From Gallispira sp964526435 (GTDB taxonomy: Bacteria; Bacillota; Clostridia; Lachnospirales; CAG-274), in assembly GCA_964526435.1 (NCBI GenBank), contig CAZGIC010000013.1, positions 1-30,622 on the forward strand: a stretch of 30,622 nucleotides of DNA, in the 5' to 3' direction. Position numbers and translations under genes: made by a program. The notes under the pieces were generated by a model. That model saw only the letters and a program-made list of their open reading frames with translations, was not told the origin of the DNA and did not search any database. How positions within the stretch are numbered: position 1 is the first letter of the stretch; each line of letters starts with the position of its first letter. Positions 1-7,746 of this stretch are shown here, piece after piece.

Positions 1-11
1 GACGCCTCGGT

Positions 12-61
12 GACTTATCCTCGAAAATCGAAAACAAGCTTTCATTTTCTTCGGATAAGTC
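12..61 (-). other. Imperfect dyad / leader hairpin at window edge
   Basis: GACTTATCC at 12-20 is the exact reverse complement of GGATAAGTC at 53-61, and the bases inside add further pairs (GAAAAT with ATTTTC). It lies directly downstream of the leftward promoter at 64-92. The predicted transcription start is at about 57-60, so only part of the outer stem would be transcribed. It could therefore be a DNA operator as well as an RNA hairpin. The gene it serves is beyond the left edge. I could not match it to a riboswitch class. Confidence 0.45.
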
Positions 62-63
62 AT

Positions 64-92
64 ATTATAGCACAATTCTGACACAGTGTCAA
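64..92 (-). promoter_or_regulatory. Leftward consensus promoter with palindromic operator
   Basis: Read on the minus strand there is TTGACA (92-87), a 17-base spacer and TATAAT (69-64), an exact match to both sigma-A boxes. The perfect 13-bp palindrome TGACACAGTGTCA (79-91) overlaps the -35 box and most likely binds a repressor. The promoter points away from every gene in this window, so its target lies to the left. It starts about 55 bases after the stop of the broken NifX-like gene. Confidence 0.7.
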
Positions 93-147
93 CAAAATAA
101 CACCATTTTAATTTAGAAACTAAACATCAAATTTCTCTAATTGTAAA

Positions 148-536
148 TTAACTACAATTATGAGATTCGCATGCGTTATTTCCACATTTATGCCCTTCCC
201 CATGACTATGATGACTACATACTGTGTCAGGATCATAACTCATATTTCCGGTCAAAAAAGACTTAACCTGTTCATCAACATTTCCACTTACTCCCGGAAA
301 CAATCTAATTCCTGCCTCATCAAGAGCATTTCTGGCTCCTCCTATACCTCCGCATATAAGGGTATCAACACCGGCTTTTACTAAAAATCCTGCAAGTGCA
401 CCATGTCCCTGACCATTGGTATCTATAATTTCTGTTTTTAAAATTTTTCCATCTTCAACATCATAAATTTTAAACTTTTCAGTATGACCAAATGCTGAAA
501 AACCTGTCCATTATCATATGTTACTGCAATTTTCAT
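148..536 (-). pseudogene. NifX/NifB-like (dinitrogenase FeMo-cofactor family) protein, frameshifted
   Basis: The minus strand from ATG at 536 reads MKIAVTYDNGQVFQH and then leaves the expected frame. The rest of the domain (TEKFKIYDVEDGKI, then GQGHGALAGFLVKAGVDTLI, then GGIGGARNALDEAGI) continues in another frame to the TAA at 148. Restoring one T in the short run at 490-492 gives the usual FGHT sequence and a 129-residue protein, the normal length for this small family, which binds metal clusters or cofactor precursors. The C-terminal tail is rich in His and Cys (HHSHGEGHKCGNNACESHNC), suggesting metal binding. The start has a good ribosome binding site (GGGAG). Family members often sit near Mrp/NBP35 ATPases in anaerobes. 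Whether the shift is real or a sequencing error cannot be told from this sequence. Confidence 0.75.
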
Positions 537-723
537 TTTATCAATCTCCCTTTTATTTTTATCAAATTAATAGTTTCAAATCTCTGCCATCTATAGTTTG
601 CTGCAAATAACGGACTACACGCCGCATATGCTGCACAGTCTGTCAGCTTTCATTTTAAATAAATAATTTCTGTTAATTAACTGTTCAAAACAACTATAAA
701 CCATCCTTTAAATTATAAAATGA

Positions 724-749
724 ATTAGGTGCCTTTTATGGCACCTAAT
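724..749 (-). terminator. Rho-independent terminator after kduI
   Basis: ATTAGGTGCC (724-733) pairs perfectly with GGCACCTAAT (740-749) around a six-base loop. On the minus strand it is followed by a T-rich run (TTCATTTTAT). It begins 2 bases after the kduI stop codon and closes the kdgK-kduI operon. The remaining bases from 541 to 723 show no convincing gene or site. Confidence 0.85.
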
Positions 750-751
750 CA

Positions 752-1621
752 TTACTTTAATTCACTTGTTTTTAACCAATCCTGGTCATCATAGTCCTTA
801 TTTTCACCAACCATACCCCATATAAATGTGTATGCCTTAGTACCTACGCCACTGTGAATAGACCAGCTTGGAGAAATAACTGCACTTTCATTCTTCATAA
901 CAAGATGTCTTGTTTCATCCGGCTTACCCATCATATGGAACACAACATTGTCCTCATCCATATCAAAGTATAAATAAACTTCCATACGTCTTTCATGAGT
1001 ATGACATGGCATAGTGTTCCAGTTAGAACCGGGATCAAGTTTAGTAAGACCCATAGCTAACTGACAGCTGCCGTATTCAACACCATCTCTTTCAGAAAGT
1101 CTTGCAAATACCTCATCATGAATATACTGATTGATAGTTCTTTTGTTACAATCCTCAAGAGAACCCATAGGCTTATGGTTAGCATCATCATAGCTTATAA
1201 GAACTGTAGGATAAGCCTTATGAGCAGTAGCAGAATTCATATAGAATTTAGGAGGATTTGCAGCATCTTTTGCCGCAAATGAAATTTCCTTAGTACCCAT
1301 ACCAACATAAATAGCATCACCGTTATTTACAGTATATTCCTTACCGTCAACAGCTACAATACCGTCACCACCAATATTTATAGCACCAAGTTCTCTTCTT
1401 TCAAGGAAATATGTAGCTGCAAGCTCCTTGCTGCCCTCAAGCTTTAAAGCTTCAGTTGTAGGAGTAATACCACCGAATATAATTCTGTCGTTATGGCTGT
1501 ACACAAGCTTCATTTCCCCCGGCACAAAAACATTTTCAACTAAGAAATGCTTTCTTAAAGTTTCTGTATCATAGTGCTTAACATCTTCATAGTGATTAGA
1601 ATACCTTACTTCTAAATTCAT
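752..1621 (-). CDS. kduI: 4-deoxy-L-threo-5-hexosulose-uronate ketol-isomerase (5-keto-4-deoxyuronate isomerase)
   Basis: This cytosolic zinc enzyme converts 5-keto-4-deoxyuronate, released from unsaturated pectin or other uronide fragments, to 3-deoxy-D-glycero-2,5-hexodiulosonate. The 289 residues match the family length (about 280). The metal site is visible as CHTHERRMEVYLYF near residues 206-219 (two His and a Glu), with the later His in WSIHSG near 255. The ATG is preceded by GGAGG. The gene follows kdgK in the same direction with a 92-base gap that contains a hairpin, and it ends at a strong terminator. KduI and KdgK act in the same route to KDG and KDPG, so the pair is a uronate-catabolism operon. 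The intervening reductase (kduD) and the aldolase are not in this window. Confidence 0.93.
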   Translation of the reverse strand: MNLEVRYSNHYEDVKHYDTETLRKHFLVENVFVPGEMKLVYSHNDRIIFGGITPTTEALKLEGSKELAATYFLERRELGAINIGGDGIVAVDGKEYTVNNGDAIYVGMGTKEISFAAKDAANPPKFYMNSATAHKAYPTVLISYDDANHKPMGSLEDCNKRTINQYIHDEVFARLSERDGVEYGSCQLAMGLTKLDPGSNWNTMPCHTHERRMEVYLYFDMDEDNVVFHMMGKPDETRHLVMKNESAVISPSWSIHSGVGTKAYTFIWGMVGENKDYDDQDWLKTSELK

Positions 1622-1645
1622 TTTATATAGCCTCCGTTTTTAAAA

Positions 1646-1672
1646 GGGCTGAAGGCTTAAAGCCTCCAGCCC
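1646..1672 (-). terminator. Intercistronic hairpin between kdgK and kduI
   Basis: GGGCTG and CAGCCC close a nearly perfect 12-bp stem with an AGGCT/AGCCT inner part and a very small loop, read on the minus strand after kdgK. Only four T follow it, so it is probably a leaky terminator or an mRNA-stabilising structure that sets the kdgK:kduI ratio. Confidence 0.55.
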
Positions 1673-1713
1673 CATTGAAATTATTATTAAAATAAATTTT
1701 CCAAATTTTCAGA

Positions 1714-2736
1714 TTATCTCTGAACTCTTCCTGAACCGTCACAGTTCTCAACTTCACTTCTTGTAACAAGGTTGAAGTCGCCAGGAATTGTATGCTTAAG
1801 AGCAGATGCAGCAACAGCAAAGTTAAGAGCATCCTTCATATCCTTGCCGTCCATAAGACCACAAATTAAACCACCTGCAAAAGAGTCGCCGCCGCCAACT
1901 CTGTCAACGATAGGCATAATATCAAATCTGTTTGATCTGTAGAATTCTCTTGTCTTACCGTCCATAATACAAGCAGACCAGCCATTGTGAGAAGCAGAGA
2001 AAGATTCTCTTAAAGAAGAGATAACATACTTAAAGTTGAACTTATCACACATCTGATTGAAGATGTCCTGATAACCAGCCATTTCAAGCTCACCTGAAGT
2101 TACATCAGTATTACCTGGCTTGAAACCAAGAACCTTTTCAGCATCCTCTTCATTACCGATACAAACATCAACATACTGCATAAGGTTAGTCATAACCTTC
2201 TGAGCCTTTTCAGAAGACCAAAGCTTCTTTCTGAAGTTAAGGTCACAAGAAACTGTAACACCCTTAGCCTTAGCAGCCTTACAAGCAGCCTCTGTAACTT
2301 CAGCAGCTATATCAGAAACTGCAGGAGTAATACCTGTAAAGTGGAACCAGTCAGCACCTTCAAAAATAGCATCGAAGTCAAACTGATCAGCAGTTGCAGT
2401 TGAAATTGAAGAATGAGCTCTGTCATAAACTACGTTAGAAGCTCTCATAGAAGCACCTGTCTCTAAGTAGTAGATACCAAGTCTTTCACCACTTTTAACA
2501 ATGTGCTTAGTTTCAACACCATACTTTCTTAAAGCAGCAATTGCACACTCACCAATAGGATTATCAGGTACAGCAGTAACAAATTCTGCTTCATGACCAT
2601 AGTTAGCTAAAGAAACAGCAACATTAGCCTCGCCGCCGCCGTAATTAATATCAAACTCGTCAGCCTGAATAAATCTTTCATTATTTGGTGTAGATAATCT
2701 TAACATAATCTCACCCATTGTAACAATCTTGCCCAT
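1714..2736 (-). CDS. kdgK: 2-dehydro-3-deoxygluconate kinase (PfkB family)
   Basis: This sugar kinase phosphorylates 2-keto-3-deoxygluconate (KDG) to KDPG with ATP, feeding uronates to the Entner-Doudoroff aldolase. The N-terminus has the PfkB glycine-rich segment (NYGGGEANVAVSLANYG, about 31-47). The C-terminal part has the second PfkB signature DRVGGGDSFAGGLICGLMDG (about 281-300), whose Asp is the catalytic base. At 340 residues it has the expected length. The ATG follows AAGGAGG at a suitable distance. It is the first gene of the kdgK-kduI operon and its promoter and operator lie at 2769-2829. Other PfkB kinases are similar, but the kduI neighbour favours KDG as substrate. Confidence 0.9.
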   Translation of the reverse strand: MGKIVTMGEIMLRLSTPNNERFIQADEFDINYGGGEANVAVSLANYGHEAEFVTAVPDNPIGECAIAALRKYGVETKHIVKSGERLGIYYLETGASMRASNVVYDRAHSSISTATADQFDFDAIFEGADWFHFTGITPAVSDIAAEVTEAACKAAKAKGVTVSCDLNFRKKLWSSEKAQKVMTNLMQYVDVCIGNEEDAEKVLGFKPGNTDVTSGELEMAGYQDIFNQMCDKFNFKYVISSLRESFSASHNGWSACIMDGKTREFYRSNRFDIMPIVDRVGGGDSFAGGLICGLMDGKDMKDALNFAVAASALKHTIPGDFNLVTRSEVENCDGSGRVQR

Positions 2737-2768
2737 TGGATTAGTCCTCCTTAGATTTTATAATTTTC

Positions 2769-2829
2769 ATTATGTATATATACATAATTTCTATATGTAA
2801 ATTATAACATAATTGATTTTACTTTTCAA
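2769..2829 (-). promoter_or_regulatory. kdgK-kduI promoter with 20-bp palindromic operator
   Basis: On the minus strand there is TTGAAA (2829-2824), a 17-base spacer and TATAAT (2806-2801). Just downstream, covering about +5 to +25, lies a perfect 20-bp palindrome, ATTATGTATATATACATAAT (2769-2788). A dyad at this place would block transcription when bound, fitting a LacI- or GntR-type repressor that responds to a uronate intermediate. The regulator gene is not in this window. Confidence 0.75.
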
Positions 2830-2886
2830 TAGTTCTTTTACATTTTTTACAATAATATTTCATCTATATTTCAATATATAAAACCG

Positions 2887-5523
2887 TTAATTCCTTGAAA
2901 TTCTCCTCTGAACAAATTTTACAATTTCCACAGCAGGGATTATACATACACCCAAAGCGATAGCAACAACGTATTCATGAAGTTCAACACTTGTAAATTC
3001 AAAAGCAGAAGCCAGTAACGGAACTTCACAAACAACAGTCGTTGCAATAAGTGAACAAATAGCAGCAATTATGAGCACCTTATTATGAGAACCCAACTTA
3101 AAAATACTTTCTCTCTGAGAACGCATATTAAAGCTATGGAAAATTTCCGCCATAGACATTGTAACAAATGCCATTGTTGTTCCGTCTGCACTGTCTGTAA
3201 TTGCCCAGTTTCCTGTTTCCATATAATGACCAATAAAGTATGATGCCATAACAAGCACAGTAACCAGAATACCCTGATATACAATATCAAATCCCATACC
3301 GCCGGCAAAAATTCCTGCTTTTGCATCACGAGGGTTACGCTTCATAATATTCGGTTCAGCCTTCTCTACACCTAAAGCAAGTGCAGGGAAACAGTCAGTC
3401 ACAAGATTGATCCACAGCAAATGTACAGGCTGCAAAATAGTAAATCCCATAATAGTAGCAAAGAAAATACTTAAAACCTCACTCATATTTGAGCCTAAAA
3501 GGAACTGTATAGCTTTACGTATATTGTCATAAATACGTCTGCCCTCTTCAACTGCACCTATTATTGTAGCAAAGTTATCATCTGTCAGTACCATATCCGC
3601 AACATTTTTGGTAACATCAGTTCCCGTAATTCCCATTCCTACGCCAATATCTGCTGATTTTATAGATGGAGCATCATTAACGCCGTCACCTGTCATAGCT
3701 GTAACATATCCTGCTTTTCTCCACGCATTTACAATACGAGTCTTGTGCTCAGGCTTAACACGGGCATAAACACTTATACTCTGAAATTCCTTTTCAAACT
3801 CCTCATCACTCATTTCATCAAGTTGTGAACCTGTTACAGCATGAGTATCATCTGTAATTATATTAAGCTCTTTAGCAATTGCAACAGCAGTGTCAATATG
3901 ATCTCCTGTAATCATAACAGGGCGAATACCCGCTCCCCTGCACTCAACAATAGCATCCTTTACTTCAGGACGCACAGGATCTATCATACCGCTAAGTCCT
4001 ACAAAGCAAAGATCTTCTTCCAGATAATCTGCATCAAACTTTTCAGGTTTTTTATTCCATATTCTTTGTGCGCAAGCAAGAACACGCAGTGCCTTGTCCG
4101 CCATTTTCTTGTTAGCTGCTATAATTTCTCTACAGTATTCTTCTGTCATAGGAAGAACTTGTCCGTTTTTAATGTAATGTGTACATTTTTTAATTACCAC
4201 ATCAGGGGCTCCTTTTGTATACTGAACAAATTCATTCCCGTTTATATGCACTGTTGACATCATCTTTCTTGCTGAATCAAAGGGAGCTTCACCGCAACGT
4301 TCAAACTCAGCTTTAAGTTCAATCTTTCCCAGTCCCAATTTCTGTGCCCATATCACAAGTGCCGCTTCGGTAGGTTCCCCGGTAACATTACCTTCATCAT
4401 CTATCTCAGCGTCATTACATAGTGCCATTGCCGCTGCAAGAAGCTTTTCATCGTCACCGAAGAAATCCACAACTGTCATTTTATTTTGTGTCAGTGTTCC
4501 CGTTTTGTCTGAACATATAATCTGTGCACAGCCAAGAGTTTCCACAGCCGTTAATCGGCGGATAATAGCATTTCTTTTTGACATATTTGTTACACCAATT
4601 GAAAGAACAACGGTAACAACTGCCGCAAGTCCTTCAGGAATAGCAGCAACAGCAAGTGACACAGCTATCATAAAGGAATTGAGCACAAACTCAAAATCAA
4701 GACTTCCAGCTTTTATTACCTGCACCGCAAAAACAATTATACAAATTCCAAGAACAAGCCATGTTAAAATTTTTGAAAGCTGATTTAATTTAATCTGAAG
4801 CGGAGTCTGACCTTCCTCAGCTTTCTGCAATGCATCGGCTATCTTTCCCATTTCTGTATCCATTCCTGTAGCTGTAACAACAGCAGTACCTCGGCCATAA
4901 ACAATAGTGCCGCCCATATAAAGCATATTTTTACGATCACCAAGAGGCACATCTTTCTCACCGTCTTTAAGGTTTATAATATCAATAAACTTTGTAACAG
5001 GAACAGACTCCCCTGTAAGTGCAGCTTCCTCAGCTTTTAAACTTGCACTTTCAAGTATTCTTGCATCTGCCGGAACAGCATCTCCAGCCTCAAGATGAAT
5101 AATATCACCCGGAACCAGATCTTCACTTGGTATCACCTTGATCTTTCCGTCACGCATTACTCTTGATGTCCCTGCTGACATTTTCTGCAGGGCTTCTATA
5201 GCTTTTTCAGCTTTGTTTTCCTGATACACTCCAAGTCCTGCATTTATAAGTACAACCGCCAGTATAATTATAACATCGGCAAAACTGTCATTTTCAACAA
5301 CAGCCAAAACACCGCTTATAGCAGCTGCAGCAAGCAAAATAATAATCATAGGATCCGCAAGCTGCTCAAAAAATCTCCTTATTAAAGATTTGCCCTTTGC
5401 CTCTTTCAATTGATTTTTTCCATTTTCCTCAAGCCGTTTTTGTGCTTCAGAAGAGCTAAGTCCCTTTTCAGATGAATTAAGCTCCGACAAAACCCTTTCT
5501 TTGTTCTCGCAATAATACCTCAT
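2887..5523 (-). CDS. Ca2+/Mn2+-type cation-transporting P-type ATPase (P2A)
   Basis: A membrane pump of 878 residues that exports a divalent cation using ATP. In order it shows the N-terminal cation-ATPase domain, the TGES actuator loop (about 169), PEGLA in M4, the phosphorylation motif DKTGTLT with Asp339, the KGAPD nucleotide-binding loop, TGDGVNDAP, and the C-terminal membrane region with GSNMSE (M5), NLVTD (M6) and an AEIFHSF segment (M8). These match the ion-binding residues of SERCA-like pumps. An AGGAGG lies before the ATG and overlaps the mntP stop, and the gap to mntP is only 13 bases. The gene should therefore share the mntP transcript and its Mn2+ riboswitch. By sequence alone it would be called a calcium ATPase; the context points to manganese, alone or with calcium. 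Confidence 0.9.
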   Translation of the reverse strand: MRYYCENKERVLSELNSSEKGLSSSEAQKRLEENGKNQLKEAKGKSLIRRFFEQLADPMIIILLAAAAISGVLAVVENDSFADVIIILAVVLINAGLGVYQENKAEKAIEALQKMSAGTSRVMRDGKIKVIPSEDLVPGDIIHLEAGDAVPADARILESASLKAEEAALTGESVPVTKFIDIINLKDGEKDVPLGDRKNMLYMGGTIVYGRGTAVVTATGMDTEMGKIADALQKAEEGQTPLQIKLNQLSKILTWLVLGICIIVFAVQVIKAGSLDFEFVLNSFMIAVSLAVAAIPEGLAAVVTVVLSIGVTNMSKRNAIIRRLTAVETLGCAQIICSDKTGTLTQNKMTVVDFFGDDEKLLAAAMALCNDAEIDDEGNVTGEPTEAALVIWAQKLGLGKIELKAEFERCGEAPFDSARKMMSTVHINGNEFVQYTKGAPDVVIKKCTHYIKNGQVLPMTEEYCREIIAANKKMADKALRVLACAQRIWNKKPEKFDADYLEEDLCFVGLSGMIDPVRPEVKDAIVECRGAGIRPVMITGDHIDTAVAIAKELNIITDDTHAVTGSQLDEMSDEEFEKEFQSISVYARVKPEHKTRIVNAWRKAGYVTAMTGDGVNDAPSIKSADIGVGMGITGTDVTKNVADMVLTDDNFATIIGAVEEGRRIYDNIRKAIQFLLGSNMSEVLSIFFATIMGFTILQPVHLLWINLVTDCFPALALGVEKAEPNIMKRNPRDAKAGIFAGGMGFDIVYQGILVTVLVMASYFIGHYMETGNWAITDSADGTTMAFVTMSMAEIFHSFNMRSQRESIFKLGSHNKVLIIAAICSLIATTVVCEVPLLASAFEFTSVELHEYVVAIALGVCIIPAVEIVKFVQRRISRN

Positions 5524-5536
5524 TTAATTTTCCTCC

Positions 5537-6121
5537 TCAGATAATTCCCGTAATAAAAATTTCAATACCAATAGCAATTAAAATAACGCCGCCTAAAATT
5601 TGTGCTTTATCAGAAAGTTTAGATACAACTTTTTTACCTATTACAAGTCCAAAAAGACAGACTACAAAAGTAACTGCAGCAATAATGAGAGATGCTGTAA
5701 GTGCCATAAGCCAACCATAATCTGCAATTGTAAATCCTACTGACAATGCGTCAATAGAAGTTGCAATACCTTGTATAAGCAATGAAACTATACCTAAACT
5801 CGTTATTTTATCATCTGAATCTTCGCCACGGATCCCTTCAATAAGCATTTTACCGCCAATATATACAAGCAGAATAAGTGCAATCCATGGAATGAACTTT
5901 TCAAAAGCATTAAAATACTGTAAAATTGTATGTACACAAACCCATCCCGTCATAGGCATAAATGCCTGAAAAAAAGCAAATACACCTGCTATAGCACACA
6001 TTTTTTTCTTTTTCATTCCGGGTTCATTCAAACTGTTAGCTATTGATACCGAAAAAGCATCCATAGTAAGTCCCACACCAAGCAAAATGCTGTTGAAGAA
6101 AAACATAAAACTCCACTCCAT
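5537..6121 (-). CDS. mntP: Manganese efflux pump MntP
   Basis: A 194-residue inner-membrane protein with six predicted hydrophobic helices that exports Mn2+. The two internal repeats carry the conserved Asp-containing segments, GLTMDAFSVSIANSL near the N-terminus and ATSIDALSVGFTIADYG in the second half, typical of MntP (formerly YebN, DUF204). The open frame extends further upstream, but that part is the riboswitch terminator. The ATG at 6121 has AGGAGG seven bases upstream (6129-6134) and matches the family start. Expression is controlled by the Mn2+ riboswitch at 6155-6325. The P-type ATPase follows immediately. Confidence 0.93.
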   Translation of the reverse strand: MEWSFMFFFNSILLGVGLTMDAFSVSIANSLNEPGMKKKKMCAIAGVFAFFQAFMPMTGWVCVHTILQYFNAFEKFIPWIALILLVYIGGKMLIEGIRGEDSDDKITSLGIVSLLIQGIATSIDALSVGFTIADYGWLMALTASLIIAAVTFVVCLFGLVIGKKVVSKLSDKAQILGGVILIAIGIEIFITGII

Positions 6122-6154
6122 TAAACCACCTCCTTTCTTCATCAAAATAATAAA

Positions 6155-6190
6155 AGACTCAGGCATAACCAATAGGCCATACCTGAGTCT
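6155..6190 (-). terminator. Riboswitch expression-platform terminator of mntP
   Basis: On the minus strand AGACTCAGGTAT pairs with ATGCCTGAGTCT (one G-U pair) and is followed by TTTTATTATTTT, a strong intrinsic terminator just before the mntP ribosome binding site. The AGACTC/GAGTCT sequence occurs four times between 6155 and 6246, so the upstream copies can pair with one another or with the terminator arms. That gives a visible choice between terminator and antiterminator. Confidence 0.85.
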
Positions 6191-6199
6191 GATTTTAAC

Positions 6200-6326
6200 A
6201 AAAATATAAGACTCTATGTATAGCTCCACAGTTATACATGAGTCTCGCAATTTAAAACAAGCCAGACAGAAACACTGTCAGGATGTTGACTTGCTACACA
6301 AAATATGTGCTTGCTACTCCCTCACA
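6200..6326 (-). ncRNA. yybP-ykoY manganese riboswitch
   Basis: The leader contains the hallmark parts of the family in order: GGGAGTAGC near the 5' end, GTCAACATCCTGAC in the middle, a CTGGCTTG strand and GCGAGACTC at the 3' side of the aptamer, which ends near 6240. A following hairpin (AGACTCATGTATA with TATACATAGAGTCT, about 6205-6246) links it to the terminator at 6155-6190. In this family Mn2+ binding usually turns the downstream gene on, which fits an exporter. The exact edges are estimates. Confidence 0.88.
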
Positions 6327-6343
6327 AAAAAGTTGCTTCGTTT

Positions 6344-6372
6344 ATTATACTATTTCTAACCATAAAAGTCAA
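6344..6372 (-). promoter_or_regulatory. mntP riboswitch-operon promoter
   Basis: TTGACT (6372-6367), a 17-base spacer and TATAAT (6349-6344) on the minus strand. The predicted start lies about 12 bases before the conserved GGGAGTAGC of the riboswitch. Confidence 0.8.
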
Positions 6373-6437
6373 TAAAAAATAAAATTTTTAGCAAAAAACT
6401 TCCAAAAACCTCAAAAATACATATAATCTTATGAATT

Positions 6438-6707
6438 TTACTGGAATTTCTTCCAATATTCTTCTATTCTATTATTTTCAACAGCATTAAGGTAACTGTC
6501 AGCTATATCAAATATTTCACTTTCATCTCCAATTAAAAACTTTGCTTTATCGCCCTTTCCTTCCACATTTTCTTTTCTGACCGGACTTTCAAGCCATTCT
6601 CTGAATTCGCTTTCCCATTTATCCGCTCCTTCTTTACCTATTTCATCATAGCACATCATTTCTTCTTTTACTTCATAGATAAAATCATCAATATCCATTC
6701 TGATCAT
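6438..6707 (-). CDS. Small acidic hypothetical protein coupled to ruvB
   Basis: An 89-residue, acidic, mostly helical protein without membrane segments or recognisable motif (MIRMDIDDFIYEVKEEMM near the start, RIEEYWKKFQ at the end). The ATG at 6707 has GGGAGG nine bases upstream inside the ruvB gene, and it overlaps the ruvB stop by 20 bases, so translation is probably coupled. A second in-frame ATG at 6698 is also possible. I do not recognise a family. No clear terminator is visible between it and the mntP promoter. Placement after ruvB puts it in the SOS-controlled transcript, but that does not prove a repair role. Confidence 0.7.
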   Translation of the reverse strand: MIRMDIDDFIYEVKEEMMCYDEIGKEGADKWESEFREWLESPVRKENVEGKGDKAKFLIGDESEIFDIADSYLNAVENNRIEEYWKKFQ

Positions 6708-7737
6708 CTTTATCGCCTCCCAATAATTTAAGTCCAAAATAATCATAACCCATTTTAGTTACAACTCTTCCTCTCGGTGTCCTCTTAATAAAACCCTGCT
6801 GTATTAAATAAGGTTCATAAACATCTTCAATTGTTTCTGCTTCTTCGCCGATTGATACGGCAAGAGTTTCAAGTCCAACAGGACCTCCCTCAAACTTTTC
6901 AATCATACACTTAAGCAGATTTTTATCAATAATCTCAAGACCATTTTTGTCTACTTCCAATATATCAAGACTATCCTTTGCCACCTGCTCAGTTATAATT
7001 CCATCATATTTAACTTGTGCAAAATCCCTTACTCTTTTCAGAAGTCTGTTTGCTATTCTTGGTGTGCCTCTGGAACGTCTTGCAATTTCAACTGCACCTC
7101 TGTCATCAATTTCAATATCAAGAACTCTTGCCGAACGCTTTACAATTGTTGCAAGTTCCTCAGGCGAATAAAGCTCCAACCTGTTTATGACCCCAAACCT
7201 GTCCCTAAGCGGTGCAGTTAAAAGACCGATTCTCGTTGTAGCCCCTATTAATGTAAATTTGGGCAAATCAATTCTTATGCTTTTTGCATCAGCACCCTTG
7301 CCTATAACTATATCAAGTACAAAGTCTTCCATTGCAGGATAAAGAACTTCCTCTATAAGCCTGTTTATTCTATGTATTTCATCAATAAACAGAATATCCC
7401 CCTCATTCAAATTATTAAGTATAGCAGCCATATCTCCTGGTCTTTCAATTGCGGGACCGGACGTCGTCCTTATATTTGCATTCATTTCATTTGCAATTAT
7501 ATTTGAAAGTGTTGTCTTTCCAAGTCCCGGAGGTCCATAGAGGAGAACATGATCAAGGGGTTCTTCTCTCTGTTTTGCAGCCTCTATATATATCCTCATA
7601 TTTTCCTTGACCTTATCCTGTCCTATATATGAGTCAAGAGTTATGGGACGCAGACTTTCCTCTATATTAAAATCCTCTTTATGTATACCCGGTGCAGTTA
7701 TTCTGTCACCTGTATCCAAAATTTTCCTTTTTTCCAT
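6688..7737 (-). CDS. ruvB: Holliday junction branch migration ATPase RuvB
   Basis: RuvB forms hexameric rings that drive branch migration of Holliday junctions together with RuvA. The 349 residues show Walker A GPPGLGKTT (about 68-76), Walker B LFIDEIHR, sensor 1 GATTR, an arginine-finger region near PLRDRFG, and the C-terminal winged helix that ends with a RTPRGRVVTKMGYDYFG segment typical of the family. It follows ruvA after 9 bases and is in turn overlapped by a small unknown gene. The promoter with a LexA box lies upstream of ruvA. Confidence 0.97.
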   Translation of the reverse strand: MEKRKILDTGDRITAPGIHKEDFNIEESLRPITLDSYIGQDKVKENMRIYIEAAKQREEPLDHVLLYGPPGLGKTTLSNIIANEMNANIRTTSGPAIERPGDMAAILNNLNEGDILFIDEIHRINRLIEEVLYPAMEDFVLDIVIGKGADAKSIRIDLPKFTLIGATTRIGLLTAPLRDRFGVINRLELYSPEELATIVKRSARVLDIEIDDRGAVEIARRSRGTPRIANRLLKRVRDFAQVKYDGIITEQVAKDSLDILEVDKNGLEIIDKNLLKCMIEKFEGGPVGLETLAVSIGEEAETIEDVYEPYLIQQGFIKRTPRGRVVTKMGYDYFGLKLLGGDKDDQNGY

Positions 7738-7746
7738 ATCCTACTC

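Noticed and set aside
12..61. A known riboswitch at the left edge
   Set aside because: The outer stem overlaps the likely transcription start, and the visible bases do not match conserved motifs of any class that I can recall.
541..720. Possible small Cys-containing gene upstream of the NifX-like gene
   Set aside because: An open stretch ends by overlapping the NifX-like ATG, but it has no start codon or ribosome site and no recognisable family.
3841..4257. A 138-residue plus-strand frame inside the P-type ATPase gene
   Set aside because: It is antisense to conserved ATPase motifs with no ribosome site or recognisable domain.
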